DNA of 64,000 nt from Jaminaea rosea (Eukaryota > Basidiomycota > Exobasidiomycetes > Microstromatales), in contig NW_020289977.1 in NCBI RefSeq assembly GCF_003144245.1, positions 310,001-374,000 of the forward strand, in the 5' to 3' direction. Position numbers and translations under genes: made by a program. The notes beneath the pieces are model-generated. The model was not told where the DNA came from. It saw only the letters and a program-made list of their open reading frames with translations, and did no database searches. Below are positions 44,665-56,499 of the stretch, one piece after another (the stretch's first letter is position 1; each line of letters opens with the position of its first letter).

Positions 44665-46955
44665 CTACGCGAACACATACTGCATCTCCAGCACCGGCCT
44701 CTTGACCCCCCTATCGCGCATGGCCTTCCTTACAGCGTCGCGAGTGACCAAGATGACCATTTGCGCCACCGGCTTACCACTGCCCATCACATCACCTTCG
44801 CCCATCGTCGCCGTGGCCGCTTCTGCTGCGGCATCAGCGATGAGTGGCTGACCCCCCTTCCCGTCTTCGATCTCAGGCAGCCCCTTCATCCTCATCTTCA
44901 ATAGCCCACACTCAGCAAGTGCGAACGCCGTGTCCTCCACGCGAAGATTGGCTGCGATGCTGAGTCGCTCCAGCGTCGTGGCGAGGCAGGGGACATCGCG
45001 AGGGATGCTTGCTATCGCGGAAGAGGAGCTGGTGGCCGTTGCCGCAGTTGATGTTGTCGCAGGCTTGTCGCTTGGGTGGTGAGGAAGAAGATGCCGTGCT
45101 GCTCGGTCGAGCTTGACGCGTGTAGTTGAGGAGGTGGAGGCGCTGGCTTCTTCGCCGGGGCTCGCCTGCTGATCCTGTTCTCGATCATCGCCTGTTGCCG
45201 GTGATGAGGCCGCATCTCCTTGTGAAGACAGTGAAGGCTGCGAGGAGCTCGAAATTGCCTTTGATGGCCCAGCCTCCTTTGTCTCAAGAGGCGAAGTGCC
45301 AAACAAGAGCGCCGCTCTGATCCTCGCTGCCGCCTTCTGTTGCTCCTTGCTCGTCTTGCTCGCCTCCTGGCTGTTACTTGCCGCAGCTGCCTCCATCGCC
45401 GCCTTCTTACTCGGGCTCAATCCGCTCCCTCCCGCCGCAGCTACGGGCAGGGGCAGCAACCTCGCTGCAATATCCGCGTCATCATCGTCCAGCGCCAAAG
45501 CTAGCGTACGTAGCACAACAGCCGACCAGTAGGAGAGGTAACCCTTGAATCCTAGCTCGGAGAGAGGTCGCTCTGGCGTGCCGGCGATTCCTGAGGTGAG
45601 GGAAAGATGGTAGCTGTACTCGATCATTAGGGTGCCGAAGCCCTGGTGGGAAAACAGGAGGAGTGGGTCAGCGGAGAATCACCGATTATACGTCACCGTG
45701 GCGCTCTGCGACTCACCTTCTTCTGGAAAGGCGGAAACGTGATGATACACGCCAGGTTGTAATCGTCATACGACACCTTCTCCTTGCTAAAGAAGCCCAG
45801 CACGTAGTCGAAGCTAGCCGTGGCAGCGTCCGTCACGATGTAGAAGACGAAGGGCTCAACATCAAAGTAGATTGTCTTGTGGTCGATGAACAGCTTGCCA
45901 AACAAGCTCAGATTCTGGGCGTAGAGCTTCTCCTTTGCGCCATCCACCTCCCAGATGATGTGAGATCCCCTCTGGTAGACTTTTCGCCCTGGTGGATGGT
46001 GCTGCTTGCATTCTTTATGCTTGTGAGCGTACCAGGCTGCGTAGCTGCGGGTGTATTTGAAGCAACCTTCGCAGATCCAGAGGTGGGGGACTCGAGGGGT
46101 GGGGGGAGGTGGAGTGGGTTTCGAGGTGAGGGAGGAGGAAGGGGTCGAGGGAGGAGCGAGGGAGGAGGACGAAGATGAGGAAGGGAGCGAGGGCGGTGGC
46201 ATTGCACTTGGGTCGAACGATGTTGGTGCTGGCTGTTGATTCCCATTCAGCTGCTCTGAATTCGAAGCGGCACTTTGCTGGCCAGAGCTGCGGATCTTGA
46301 TCTTCAGCTTCGAAGACGAGGCCGTGCGATTCCCAGACGCAGGGCTGCCATTGGTGCCACTCGATGCTGCAGCAGAATGATCATCCTCCAGCGGATACGG
46401 GCTGTGGTACCACGTCTTGATGTCGTACTCGCCGTAGTAGACGCTACAAGTAAGCAAGAAGACGAGGGTCAGCCTGCGAGACAACATGACGGCGTATTCT
46501 TGCCCCTCTGCATGCTAGGCTCACCGATCAATGTTACGCGGCAGAGCCTTTCGTCCATCATCGCCTCTCCTCTTGGCACCTCCGAAGCTTTTGTCTGCAG
46601 CAGGCGTGGCGAGCGAGGTGTTGGGTGACTGCATCGAGGGTGACGACTGGCGGCTGTTGGAAGGTGAGGCCGGTTCGCTCTCGTCACCGCGAAGTGAGTG
46701 AACGCGGGCATCCTCGGGCTGATAGCGGGAGAAGCAGGGGGGAGAGAGTTTGGTGAGATGCTTTTCGAGACAGCGTTGACTACCGTGGTACGATCTCTGC
46801 AAGCTCACTTTGGATTCGCCATCTAACCTAGGCCTCTTGGTCATCTGGGCGGCGGCCTCGTGTTCAACTTGGACGACGTCCCCATTTGAGCCCTCTGCAG
46901 CGCGCTTTGCGAGCAGACTGCTACCAGATGACTGAGCGCTGTCATTGATATCCAT
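44665..46955 (-). CDS. MYST-family histone acetyltransferase, Sas2-like
   Basis: Exons 46955..46525, 46443..45717 and 45642..44665 give 711 aa. The MYST fold starts with VYYGEYDIKTWYHSPYP. The C2HC finger is LWICEGCFKYTRSYAAW and H-K-H-K-E-C (about residues 261-285). Next come NLSLFGKLFIDHKTIYFDVE, GFFSKEKVSYDDYNLACII, and the acetyl-CoA loop PPFQKKGFG at the exon 2/3 junction. The catalytic Cys is Cys376, and PLSELGFKGYLSYW holds the general-base Glu region. GFFSKEK and EYSYHLS favour Sas2 over Esa1. Two low-complexity inserts interrupt the domain: about 85 residues before the finger and about 165 residues (roughly 435-600) before the final TTLERLSIAANL helix. The family acetylates H4K16. 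No chromodomain is seen. The start is the ATG of MDINDSAQ; a frame extends upstream but without family likeness. Confidence 0.9.
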
Positions 46956-47546
46956 GATGGGAGGCTGTATGCCCGCAATGTCCAGCCAGACGTACCCGCT
47001 GCCGTTGTCAGCCTCGCCGTGACGTGAACTTGGTAAGGGAAGGAGGAAGGAAGGAAAGAGAGGGTGACGATGAGGCGAGGGCCAGCTTAAGACCTGGCGA
47101 TCAGGGCTCAACTATCCAATCGAAGCGTCAGGCGCCAGCTGACGTTCAGAGCTGCCTCGCTATGGGGGCAATCACGGCAGATTGCGAGGACACGGCTCGA
47201 GAGGGGAGAGGGTTGTAAGAAGATCCCACAACCACCTCTTTCGTCCGCTCCCGTCCTCTCTGTCCGCCCTCTGTCCGCCTGAGTCCTCGCCTCGCAGCGG
47301 GGCTCATTCGCACTCGTCAGGACGAGTAACCAGGATCGCATTTTTATAGAGATGGTGAATGACATCAACAGCCAGCAGGGCATATGGCGACTATGAATGG
47401 CTCGATGAATGATGAAGGGCCAGGAGCATGAAGATCTCTGCAGGCAAGGGTGGGTATGGGAGAGGGCGAGAGAAGATCGAGAGTCGCTGAATCAACCTGC
47501 ACCTCAAATCATTGGCAAGGACCGCAGAGGCCGTACGTCTTTAGTC
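46956..47546. other. Intergenic region
   Basis: 591 bp between the MYST gene start and the stop of the Ada-like gene. No gene is supported. Confidence 0.5.
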
Positions 47547-50203
47547 TCAATACGTCATGACGGTGCCTGTGGCTCCGAAGCGCTGCGGGTACCCAATGAA
47601 GTCAGGGCCTCCAGGATCCCCGTCGCCGCCACCAATAGCGGCGCTGCTGTTGGCTCCAATCGAATGTCGAGGCGACAGAGCCAGTAACTTGTCATCGCCC
47701 TCCTCCTGGTGATGATGATGATGGTGCTCATGGTGGTAAGTTGAGTGCATCATCGCAATCGACGAGCTCGAGCGGTCTGCGCTGGAAGGGGTGACGGGAG
47801 AACCGTCCATGAGCATGCTCTGCTCTCCCTCGATGAAGCCCTCGACCCCGCCACCGCCAAGTCTCGCCGACCTCCTCTGGCCCAACTGTAGATGCCCATG
47901 TCCATTCGCCTGCATCTGCCCCTTCAATCGCTTAGCCTGCGCCTTGGCCCATGCCTCAGGCGTAGCCCCGACCCTCTTCTTGAAGCAGCGATGCAAATGC
48001 CAATGGCTCACCCCGAGCTCCTCGGCAATGTACTTCAGGCCCTTTCCCTTGCTCGCCTTGCCATTCGACCCGCGGTGGATGCTGGCCAAAAGGCGCTCTT
48101 GCACCTGCCCGATGAGAAGGGTCTGGCGTTCCTCATGTGGATCTCCCCCTTGAACGTCCGGCTTGCAACGTCGACAAGCGCGGTAGCCTAGGGAGGTGGC
48201 TTGGCTGGCTGTTTCGACGAAGAAGATGCCGCTGCGTACCGGGCGACGTGAAGGGCATGTAGTGCGACAGAAGATCTGCGGATGCAGCGGCAGAGTGTCA
48301 GCTACGCTTACGCCTTCTCTCCTTGCTTCATCATGGCTCACCTTGGTCGAGAGGACGCAATAGAAGAAGGCAGCTGAGGCCTGTGGGTCGCGTGCCTGTA
48401 CGGCTGCCCATTTAGCGGCGTCACTGACGTAGTGGTGAGCATTATCTCGCAACGTCAAGTGGCGCTCAAGACTGTTATCGTTGCCCGATGAGTGGCCGTC
48501 CTGGCTGGGCGAGTACGGGCTCATCTGGCCTTCGTCGTCAGACGTCTTGACGTTGTTGTTGCAGCTGCTTGACTGGCCCCAGGCTGGCCAATTTGAGCTT
48601 TTGCGCGTCGGAGACTGGTGAGCATCTGCGTGATGGTGCTGCAGCTGGTAGCCGTGGTGTGGTGAGGAACTGGAGTGGGCCAGCACACCGTCATTGCTTG
48701 GCCAGCCATACGAGGATCTAGCGCCGAGACCTTCGTCGCCGCCAATACTGCCCGTGCTGGCATCAATCCGACGGCTGCGTGGAGCTCGAGCAGCCATGGG
48801 AGGAGAGCCAATGAGTGGCTGACCGGGCAGAGGACCGACCTCATTGCCTCGAATGTGGGGGTTGAACTGCGTGTGCGACAGCGGTCGGAGGGGCTCGTAA
48901 GTGGGCACCGGCCAGCCGTGATGAGGAGAGCCCGTCACGGTGATGCCTGGATCGCTGTTGATCGTCGGCGCCGAGGGATAGAATGAACCATTATAAGGCG
49001 AGAACTGCTGGCTGTTACCACTGAAGGTGGCCGACTCGGGACCACGAAAGGTGCTTGCCCGTTCGGGCGAAGCAAGCGGAGGGCGAGCACCGCCATTCAG
49101 GCTGCCGGTGCCGGTACAGAGATCAGTCCTCGATGTCATCGTGGTGACCGTGGTAAGGGAACTTGAGACGGGCTCGGCGCCAGCCGGTCGAGCGACAAAG
49201 TCGGCGTGGCCGTTGGACGTCCGATCCAGCGCACCTTGGTGCGCATCGTGAAGAGGAACAGAGCTAGCATCGCTCGAAGCAGTGGTATCGCTGACATGGG
49301 GAGTATTGGCCCAAGGTTGAAGGTGGTTGGGATGGTGAAGTGACGACGAAAAGGGTGGTTGCCACTTGTACGACTGTGCCACGTCCGGTGAGCCCTGATT
49401 ATACGGCGCCTGCGCAAAGGTAGGCGTGAAACCCGTCGACGTCGTCATGGATGTGCCGTCTTGAGCGAGCCATACCGAGGGCGTGAGAGGCTCGTGACTA
49501 CCACCAGCCCAGCGAGGCGTGGGAAGCCGAGCTGAGCCAGGCGGCAAGCCTGCGCTGCTCTTGTTGAAGAACCATGCGGTGATAGGACTCCATCCGGTGG
49601 GCAGAAGGGACGATTGTGAGCTGCTGTCTGGTGCTAAACCCTTTGTATGCCATCCATCTGCGTGATGATGACGTGTATGCAAGCAGGTAAGAAGGTGCGC
49701 TTGCGTCGCTGCGCATGTGGAATCAACTCACGAGGCTGGCTCAGCGTAGGCGACTTGTGCATGCGCTCCTCTCTGCTGCGCTCAGCTTGCTCCTCGCCTT
49801 CGCTGTCATCGCCGTGATGTTCCTCGAGGATCATGGGTGGGGGTGTGCTGCGCTTCGGGCAGGGAGACATCTCGTTGTCGAGCATTGCAGGTGATGAGCT
49901 GCGAGATTGGCTAGTCGGTCTCTCTTGATTGAGGACAACGCTGTGGTGCTGAGGAACGGGTGCCGCAACTGCGCGTTTGCCGCGAGGGTATCTCGGATTG
50001 AGAGCACTGGCTCGCAAGGTAGGAGAGAGGGGAGGCAGACGAGGATGAACGACAGCAGTGGCAGATGGGAGGGGAGGAGGAGGAGGAGGAGGAGGAGGAG
50101 GGGGCATGGAGCTGCCGCTGATATGACGAGGCGAGGGGGTCGTGGCCTCTCGGCCCTGTCGCTCCCGGACAGTTGGCGTGGCCAGGTTGGTGACTCTCAT
50201 CAT
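47547..50203 (-). CDS. Ada-type methylphosphotriester/AraC-helix protein
   Basis: Exons 50203..49732, 49657..48342 and 48275..47547 give 838 aa. Residues about 570-636 match the N-terminal domain of bacterial Ada: KWAAVQARDPQASAAFFYCV, then FCRTTCPSRRPVRSG and GYRACRRCKPD. The four zinc Cys are C599, C603, C630 and C633, with the same 3-26-2 spacing as Ada Cys38/42/69/72, so the methyl-acceptor Cys is present. An AraC helix-turn-helix follows (LGVSHWHLHRCFKKRVGATP, about 683-702), very like the Ada segment. There is no O6-methylguanine methyltransferase domain. The first 550 residues are Ser/Pro/His-rich with a poly-Pro run. Intron 2 (48341..48276, 66 nt) has no stop codon and splits the Ada domain; removing it restores the family spacing. 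By analogy with Ada/AdaA it may sense DNA alkylation and activate repair genes. Such proteins occur in some fungi and are usually explained by bacterial origin. Confidence 0.9.
50073..50102 (+). repeat. (GGA)n microsatellite, poly-Pro on the minus strand
   Basis: About ten copies, coding an 11-Pro run in exon 1 of the Ada-like gene. Confidence 0.9.
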
Positions 50204-51370
50204 GTTGCGCAACGCGGCTCTAGGTCGCAGGGTCTCGTTGGTGAGGTAGAAGCTTTGCCAGGAGCAACGGCTGCGTCGTGCCGTCTGTCCCTCGAATCCT
50301 TGCGACGAGGGCAAGAGCTCGCCCGTCTAGCTTAGAGCCTCGAGCCTCGAGATTGATTAGGCCTACCCGCTTGTTGTGTTTAGGCGGGCGCGCCAAGCAG
50401 TCGAGGCGGTGAGTGCCCGCACAGCTACGGCCGTGGCCGGGATACACAGGCTATGTTGGTGCCTGACGAGGGCGCACGTTGGCCGGCGAAAGGTCTGCTC
50501 ATTGATCCTAGATAGTGGCGGCGACGGGGGCGGCGGCGAGAAGGACGCGCCAGCTGAAAACGACGATGACACCGACGACAACAACCAGCCGGCCGCTCAC
50601 CAGCTCGTGATACAATGATACGAGGGTGGAGGGCTACTGCGCTCAAGTGGGAGAGTGGTGGACAATCTTACCACCAGTCAGGAGACCATAAGGCGTGACG
50701 GGGATCTGCCGAGAGAGACCATTTAGCTCTTGGACCCTTTTGCCCAACTCTTCAGTTCTTGCCGGGGCACCGCGGCTTTGCGGCATCATGGAGCGACCGA
50801 GATGAAGAAGGGCAAGCGATGCTGGTTGACGAGACCCTGAGACCCTTGAGCGGTGGATTGGCATGGGCGCTTCTTGATGCTATTACGAGAGGAGAGAGAG
50901 AGTAGCACTCTGCTCGCTTGCGACGCAGCTCCTCCATTCTTGGTGGATGATATGCAGGGGAGGCCGGGCTGGCGGGCTGGCTGGCTGGCTGCGAGTCGTT
51001 TGAGATCTGGTCGCGATTCTGCGCTTGGGCCACCTGTTTGTCTTGGATCCAGAGCTGCAGCCTCTTGTGGCTTGCCTTGCTTGCTTGGCCTGGTTCGCAC
51101 GGTCGGAGGCTAATCGATCGAAAGGACCCGTCCCACCTCCTCTGCTCCCCTCACATCACCATTACTCCTCCTCTCCCCACCACTCAGTTTTCTCCCGTAT
51201 CTCTCTCACTGTGATCACCTATTGACGCCCGTAGCGACCCCTCAGAGAATAAAGAGACCCCCGTCCCCCAACCACTTCTCTCCCGCCGCCGCTACCGTCG
51301 TCTGCAAAGCCTCAGCCTCAGTCTCGTACGGCGCGAGCCACGCAAATATACCACCACGATCATCGTCAGA
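50204..51370. other. Divergent intergenic region
   Basis: 1.17 kb between the Ada-like gene (-) and the membrane-protein gene (+). The frame upstream of the Ada-like ATG continues to a TTG and then a stop, so an extra 5' exon cannot be ruled out. A short GGCT tandem repeat lies at about 50975-50990. Two pyrimidine-rich patches near 51120-51200 suit a transcription start for the plus-strand gene. Confidence 0.45.
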
Positions 51371-52531
51371 ATGTCCTTCCTCGGAGAATCAAGCGCATCA
51401 GAGCCGTCGATGCCGTCAATAGAGGACGTCAAGGAGTTTGGACGAGTCCTCGAGAATATGCTGGGAGACTCAGGTCGGGCAACCGCAAGTAAGGTGGCCG
51501 CCAAACTCTCCACTCTCGTATCGCCCAGTCCGACGTCAACTCACTTCGCAGCAAGGGTCATCAATCATCTTCCAACAGATCGCATAGTTGCGATCCTCTT
51601 CCCCGAGCTGCCGCCTTGGCTCGCAACTGCCTGCTGGCTCTCAAGGCTCATCGCTTTCCTCATTCTCGCGCCGATCCTTCTTGTCGGTCTGGTCGATTTT
51701 GCAGAGTACGCCGTTGTTCGGACGCTAGGTGAGTGACGGCGAGGCTGCGAAGTAGACACAAGAGCCTCGACTGACCTCATTTCCATCCTCGCTCTCCAAG
51801 GCATGCGACGTCGCAAGCTGCGAGTCAAGCCCAGCAGCGGCACCAACGGCACCTCATCGTCGTCCTCTCACAAGCCCAGCTCGCGATATCACAACCGCAT
51901 GCGCCTTTCACCCGCTCAAATGCGCAAAGGCCAACATGCAGGCTACTTCAGTCCTGCTCCTCTCCTGGCGCCTGGAGCATACGATGCCGACGCCCTACTG
52001 CGACACCGCGCCCGCAGCACCTCTTCAGCGTCATTCGAAGCCCTCGAAGAATGGCAAAGGACCGGCGGGAGCTTCGCGCGAGTATCAGAAGTACGCATGG
52101 CAGCCTCCTCAGCCAGTGGGGCGTCCTCGCCCGAAGGGGATGGAGCTCCCTCTCCCTCGGCCAGGGCCAGCGTTGGAGTCGATGGCCCGTTAGGCCTCAG
52201 CGAGTCAGATGCAGAAGATAGCGGTGCAGAGAGCGGGTCGCAGAGTCCCGAAATTGGCTGGAGACAACGACAAGGCTTGAAGCACTCGATGCTCAACTTT
52301 ACGCCTATGGAGACAGGAAAGAAGCAGCAGCTCGGATTGGACGTGGTGGACGATGGCACGCCTCGACTAGGCCAACAGGGTTGGGTCAACATAACTAGCT
52401 CGAGCGACAAGGAGAACGAGACCGTGACGCCCAGCGGCGTCGTTGCTGCGGCCATGGCAGCAGACTTGGAGCCTGACTTTGAGGCAGCGGCCGCTCTCGC
52501 AGCTCCAACGACTAGATCGAGCGATGCGTAG
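51371..52531 (+). CDS. Hypothetical single-pass membrane protein
   Basis: Exons 51371..51728 and 51801..52531 give 362 aa; the 72-nt intron joins VVRTLG-MRRRKLRV. Residues about 83-112 (LATACWLSRLIAFLILAPIL and following) form one strong membrane segment. The N-terminal part is helical and soluble-looking (FGRVLENMLGDSGRATASKV). The C-terminal 240 residues are polar, basic then Ser/Ala/acidic, with SQSPEIGWRQRQGLKHSMLN as the most ordered stretch. I do not recognise the family. It could be an ER or nuclear-envelope protein, which is speculation. Confidence 0.7.
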
Positions 52532-54730
52532 AGATGCGGCCAGAGTGAGAGGCAGAAGGGCAGGCGTGGTTCCATTTGCTTGGTTTCAAGTTGTTTATAC
52601 AGACGCCTCTCTCACCAGACGCCCCTCTAACCACCCTCAAGATTGTACTATATATCCTGTTGCGGCGTCACGATATCCATCCGACTGGAGAGGAGCACTG
52701 GTCCGACGGCTGAAGCGGCCATCAATGCATTGCCAATTCTAGGTTGACGAGCGTGAGCACGATGGTCAGGGAGCAAGACTGATGGACGTATCTTCGGTGC
52801 TGCTCGACGTCCTGCCACCTACTCATCGTCTTGATGACCCCTGACAGCCAAGCACCATGACAGCCCCAGCGTGCCGTAGTCGAAGCATGCCCACAGATCA
52901 TCACCGTGCTGACCATGCATTACGTCCAAAGGATTTCAGAGCTGTTGTGCTGGCCGTGCGTGAGCCGTACACTGGCGCGACGATGGTACAGCGCAAGTCT
53001 GACGGCGGCGGCTACGAGGTGTGCAGTCACTCTCGCAGTCTCCGAGGCGTGCGTCTGCTCACGTCTCTCTGGCCTACTCGCCGGCTCACATCGTCATCGG
53101 GAGTGGGATACCGCAGCGAATTCAGCGCATCCTCGCTGCGCCCTGACGCCTCCGCGACGAATTCAATGCCTTGGAGCGGGATAGTGAGGAGATCGCGTCC
53201 GGGCGAGGCAAGGCGGATCGAGAAGAAGCTCAGGTGAGATTGAGGCGACTAGCTATAGGGTCTGACAGCTTGCTATCCTTCTGTCGGCCAGTGACTCGAT
53301 AAGCACAAAGACAGCGATGTGCAGGACAAATGATGGTGATGGGTCAAGGCAACGCCCACTCGCAGCCACGAGAGCGTGACGCATCGCGCATGAGCGTGGA
53401 GCGTGGAGTCAACGAGGTCTCCTTACCACTCCCATCCTAGCGCTCAGACGGTCCCTCTTCGTCCGTGCTCGTGCGCTCGGGGCCAACAGCAACTTGTCAC
53501 CACCCCAATGCAATCAGCCGGCGGTGTTCGGAGCGCTGTCGACCATGGTTCTTCCCGCCGCCCGTGAAGTGCGGGGCAACAAACAAGTCGTCGCGAGCGG
53601 CAGACGAAATGCAGTCCAACTTCCGCCTCAGCCGACGCAGCGTCGCCGCCATCGGTTGGGCGTGTGACAGTCCTGAAAGACTTGTGAAACAGGATTGCGC
53701 CCTCTTGACAGTAAATTGATGATCGATCGAGATAGTTGTCGCCATTTCAGAGCGTCTTTGAGGACGCCACAATGGCTTGCGAAAGGGTGATTGGCGTCAA
53801 CCTGGTTCGCCGCGCCCACTCGATGCGGACACCATTTGCGCATCGCGGCCATTCCTGATCTTCCCATCCAATGACCTCGATTGCCCTGCTCTCGTAAGGA
53901 CTCGCTTTCCGGAGACCGGATTCACGGCGAGCTAGCAAGCAAGTGTTGGCCTCTCGTACATGTTCAGGATTCGCCTCACCCAGCTTTAGCACATGTTCTC
54001 TCACGCACAGCGTAAGCGCGCTCGTAGCCGCTTCCTCGCTCAGTCCCTGGGAAAGCAGGCGAGGCGGACTAAGGATGGAACCTCCGGCCTTGATTGGGCG
54101 GGTCGAGGAGAGGGCAGCGGAGTGGAGTGCGGGGGATCGATTGACAACAGCACATCACCCGACATAACCATCGCCCTCATTCGCTTGCGTTTCGAGATGC
54201 TCAGCAGCGGGTCAAGAGGGCTAATGGTGCGGTCGACCGTACTGCGAAGTAAGATCGGAACGAGGGCAGTAAGTAGCAATGGTGCCTGCCGCCATCGTAC
54301 CTGGCTGGGGTTGGCAGCAGTGCCACAAATGAAGCCACGCCCAGGTTGGACTGCAGTCGCCCAACCCCCAGGTAGACCCCGCTCCCTCCCCGCCTAGAGA
54401 CAGAGCTTCGTTGCTCCTGGGCCCCTCGGTCATGACGCCCGCCTTGACCTCGTACTCTCGTTGCCGTCGTGTGCCGAGCAAGACTCGGGGGTCCAAGCAC
54501 CAGGGCGCAGCTGCCATGATGTGACATTTCAATTACTTTTCGAGAAGCACTGAGCGGGACGTTTTCCATCCCGACCCCTCTGTCCCTTCGCCGCACCGTG
54601 GGCGTGACGGTGCTGCAGGATCACTCATAAGGTAGACGCCCATTCGACCTATCTTGAGCGTGTCCCATTTGAACCGTCCTTGCTTCACTACCGCCTACTC
54701 CTACCCCTACCCATACCCACATCCATCACC
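52532..54730. other. Longest intergenic region (2.2 kb)
   Basis: No supported gene, tRNA or repeat. A 126-codon plus frame at 52857-53237 was examined and not accepted. Upstream of 54731 a short C/T-rich leader precedes the aspartic protease ATG. Confidence 0.45.
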
Positions 54731-56195
54731 ATGAAGCTCTCCCTCGCCTTTGTCACGGCTTTGATCGCCTCGGTGGCGTCGGTCACGGTGGCTGTCCCCA
54801 CCGAGTCTGCCCCGCGTAGCGTCATTGACATCAACCGCCGAGCTCCTGCCTCGCTCGAGGATGCTCTGGCTGACATTGCCAAGACGAAGAAGAAGATCTA
54901 CACGGCCATGCAGAACGTAAGTCGGCGCGGCGTTGGTTCAGCGAAGGCGGTCGCGATCAGGTACTGACTTGTTCCCGGTGCGCCCTGGTAGTACAAGGCC
55001 AACTTCGGTCACTTCCCTCCTGCCGCCAACGTCACGGCCCTCGAAGAGATCGGCCATGGTCTGGCTGAAGGCGGTGTCCTCGCCAATCGTCTTGCGGGAC
55101 TCGCCAAGCGCCAGACGCCACACAGCATCGACCTCATTGACCAGCAGAACCAGCTCTTCTGGAGTGGGCCGCAGTCGTACGGTATCCCCAAGCAAGGCCC
55201 CTTTCAGCTTGACCACGACACGGGAAGCAGCGACACCATCCTGAACGAGGGTACGTACAACCCCAAGGCCTCGTCGACGGCCAAGAACACGGGTCAGAAC
55301 TTCACCATCTCGTACGGTGACGGCACGACTGCTTCCGGTCCCGTGTACACCGACAACTTTTACATCTCTGACCTCGCCGTCAAGAACCAGGCCCTGGGCG
55401 TCGCCAACGGTGCTTCTCTCGGCCTCCCCGGAGCGGCCGGTATCAGCGGAATGGCCTTCAAGTCTATCAGCCAGTTCAAGATGGACCCCTTCTTCTACAC
55501 TCTCGTGAAGCAAGCCAAGATCCCGGACGTCTTTGCCTATGCGCTTCGTCGCACCCCTGGTGCCTCCAAGCTCTTCCTTGGCGGAGTCGACAAGTCGTCG
55601 TACAAGGGAAAACTCACCAATGTCCCCGTCAACAGCGCCAACGGATTCTGGCAGGTGAGAGTGCACGCTTTGCGGGACGACCTGACGCTCGTACTGACTG
55701 CATCTTCCCGTGACCGTGCGACCAGGTGTCCGGATCGATTCAGGGCCAGCAAACTCCCACCTCGATCATCGACACGGGGACAACCCTTATCATCCTGCCC
55801 ATCCCTCAATTCCTTGTGGCCTGCCTCTCCATTCGCGGTGCCTTTATCGCTCCTCAGGGTACCTCGCTCGCCTGCGCCGTCAATGGCCCTGCGCCCAGCA
55901 ACGTCAAGGTCGCATTTGGGGGCACTTCTTACACCCTCAGCCCCGAGTCCCTTACCTTGGCCACGGACGGCGCCACAACCTACCTGGGCATCTTCGGTCA
56001 GTCTCTTCGCGCGAAATCCACGTTACTTGACCTTCGCTGACGTCGATCGCCTTCGCACGAGCAGGAGATGCCGCTATTGGCCTGCAAGTGGGTGCCATTT
56101 ACGGCGACACCTTCTTGCAAAACGTGGTAGCCATCTTCAAGGGCAACACGGGCTCCTCGCCGAGCATTCAGTTTGCTACTGGTACGACGAAGTAG
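54731..56195 (+). CDS. Pepsin-like aspartic protease (A1 family), secreted
   Basis: Exons 54731..54916, 54992..55654, 55726..55996 and 56065..56195 give 416 aa. A signal peptide (MKLSLAFVTALIASVASVTV) and a pro-region ending near LAGLAKRQ (a KR kexin-type site) precede the mature enzyme. Catalytic motifs are DTGSS (LDHDTGSSDTIL) and DTGTT (SIIDTGTTLIILP). The flap is ISYGDGTTASGPVYTDNFYI. In the first lobe the usual Trp after DTGSSxx is absent and the loop is short, so the pocket may differ. YGDTFLQNVVAIF is the C-terminal conserved block. It likely works outside the cell or in the vacuole at acidic pH. Confidence 0.92.
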
Positions 56196-56499
56196 GAGGT
56201 GTGATTCTGTCACGCCACGCGGCCTGGACTTGACGATTACGAACGATGTGCTTCTGCCCTCTCTCTGTCCTGCTTGAGCTGTCCCACTCTATCTTTCTGG
56301 AATTCAATGGAGCTCGCAGATGAATGGCGGGAAAGGAGAGTTGAGGAGGAGAAGTGAAGTAGGTGAAGTTGCGAAGCTGCCAAGTCGCGCCAAGTGGCGG
56401 CGATCCGTGCGCTCTGCTACATTGCCGCCCGCGAGTCCAGTCCGTCTCGCGCTTCTTCTCGATCAGCACCCACTTCTCATCTCGATAAGGAGCGACACA
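56196..56499. other. Intergenic region
   Basis: 304 bp between the protease stop and the ECM15-family start; nothing recognised. Confidence 0.5.

Noticed and set aside
52857-53237. 126-codon plus-strand frame in the long gap
   Set aside because: No domain, no clear codon bias, several overlapping frames of similar length, and no splice structure that extends it convincingly.
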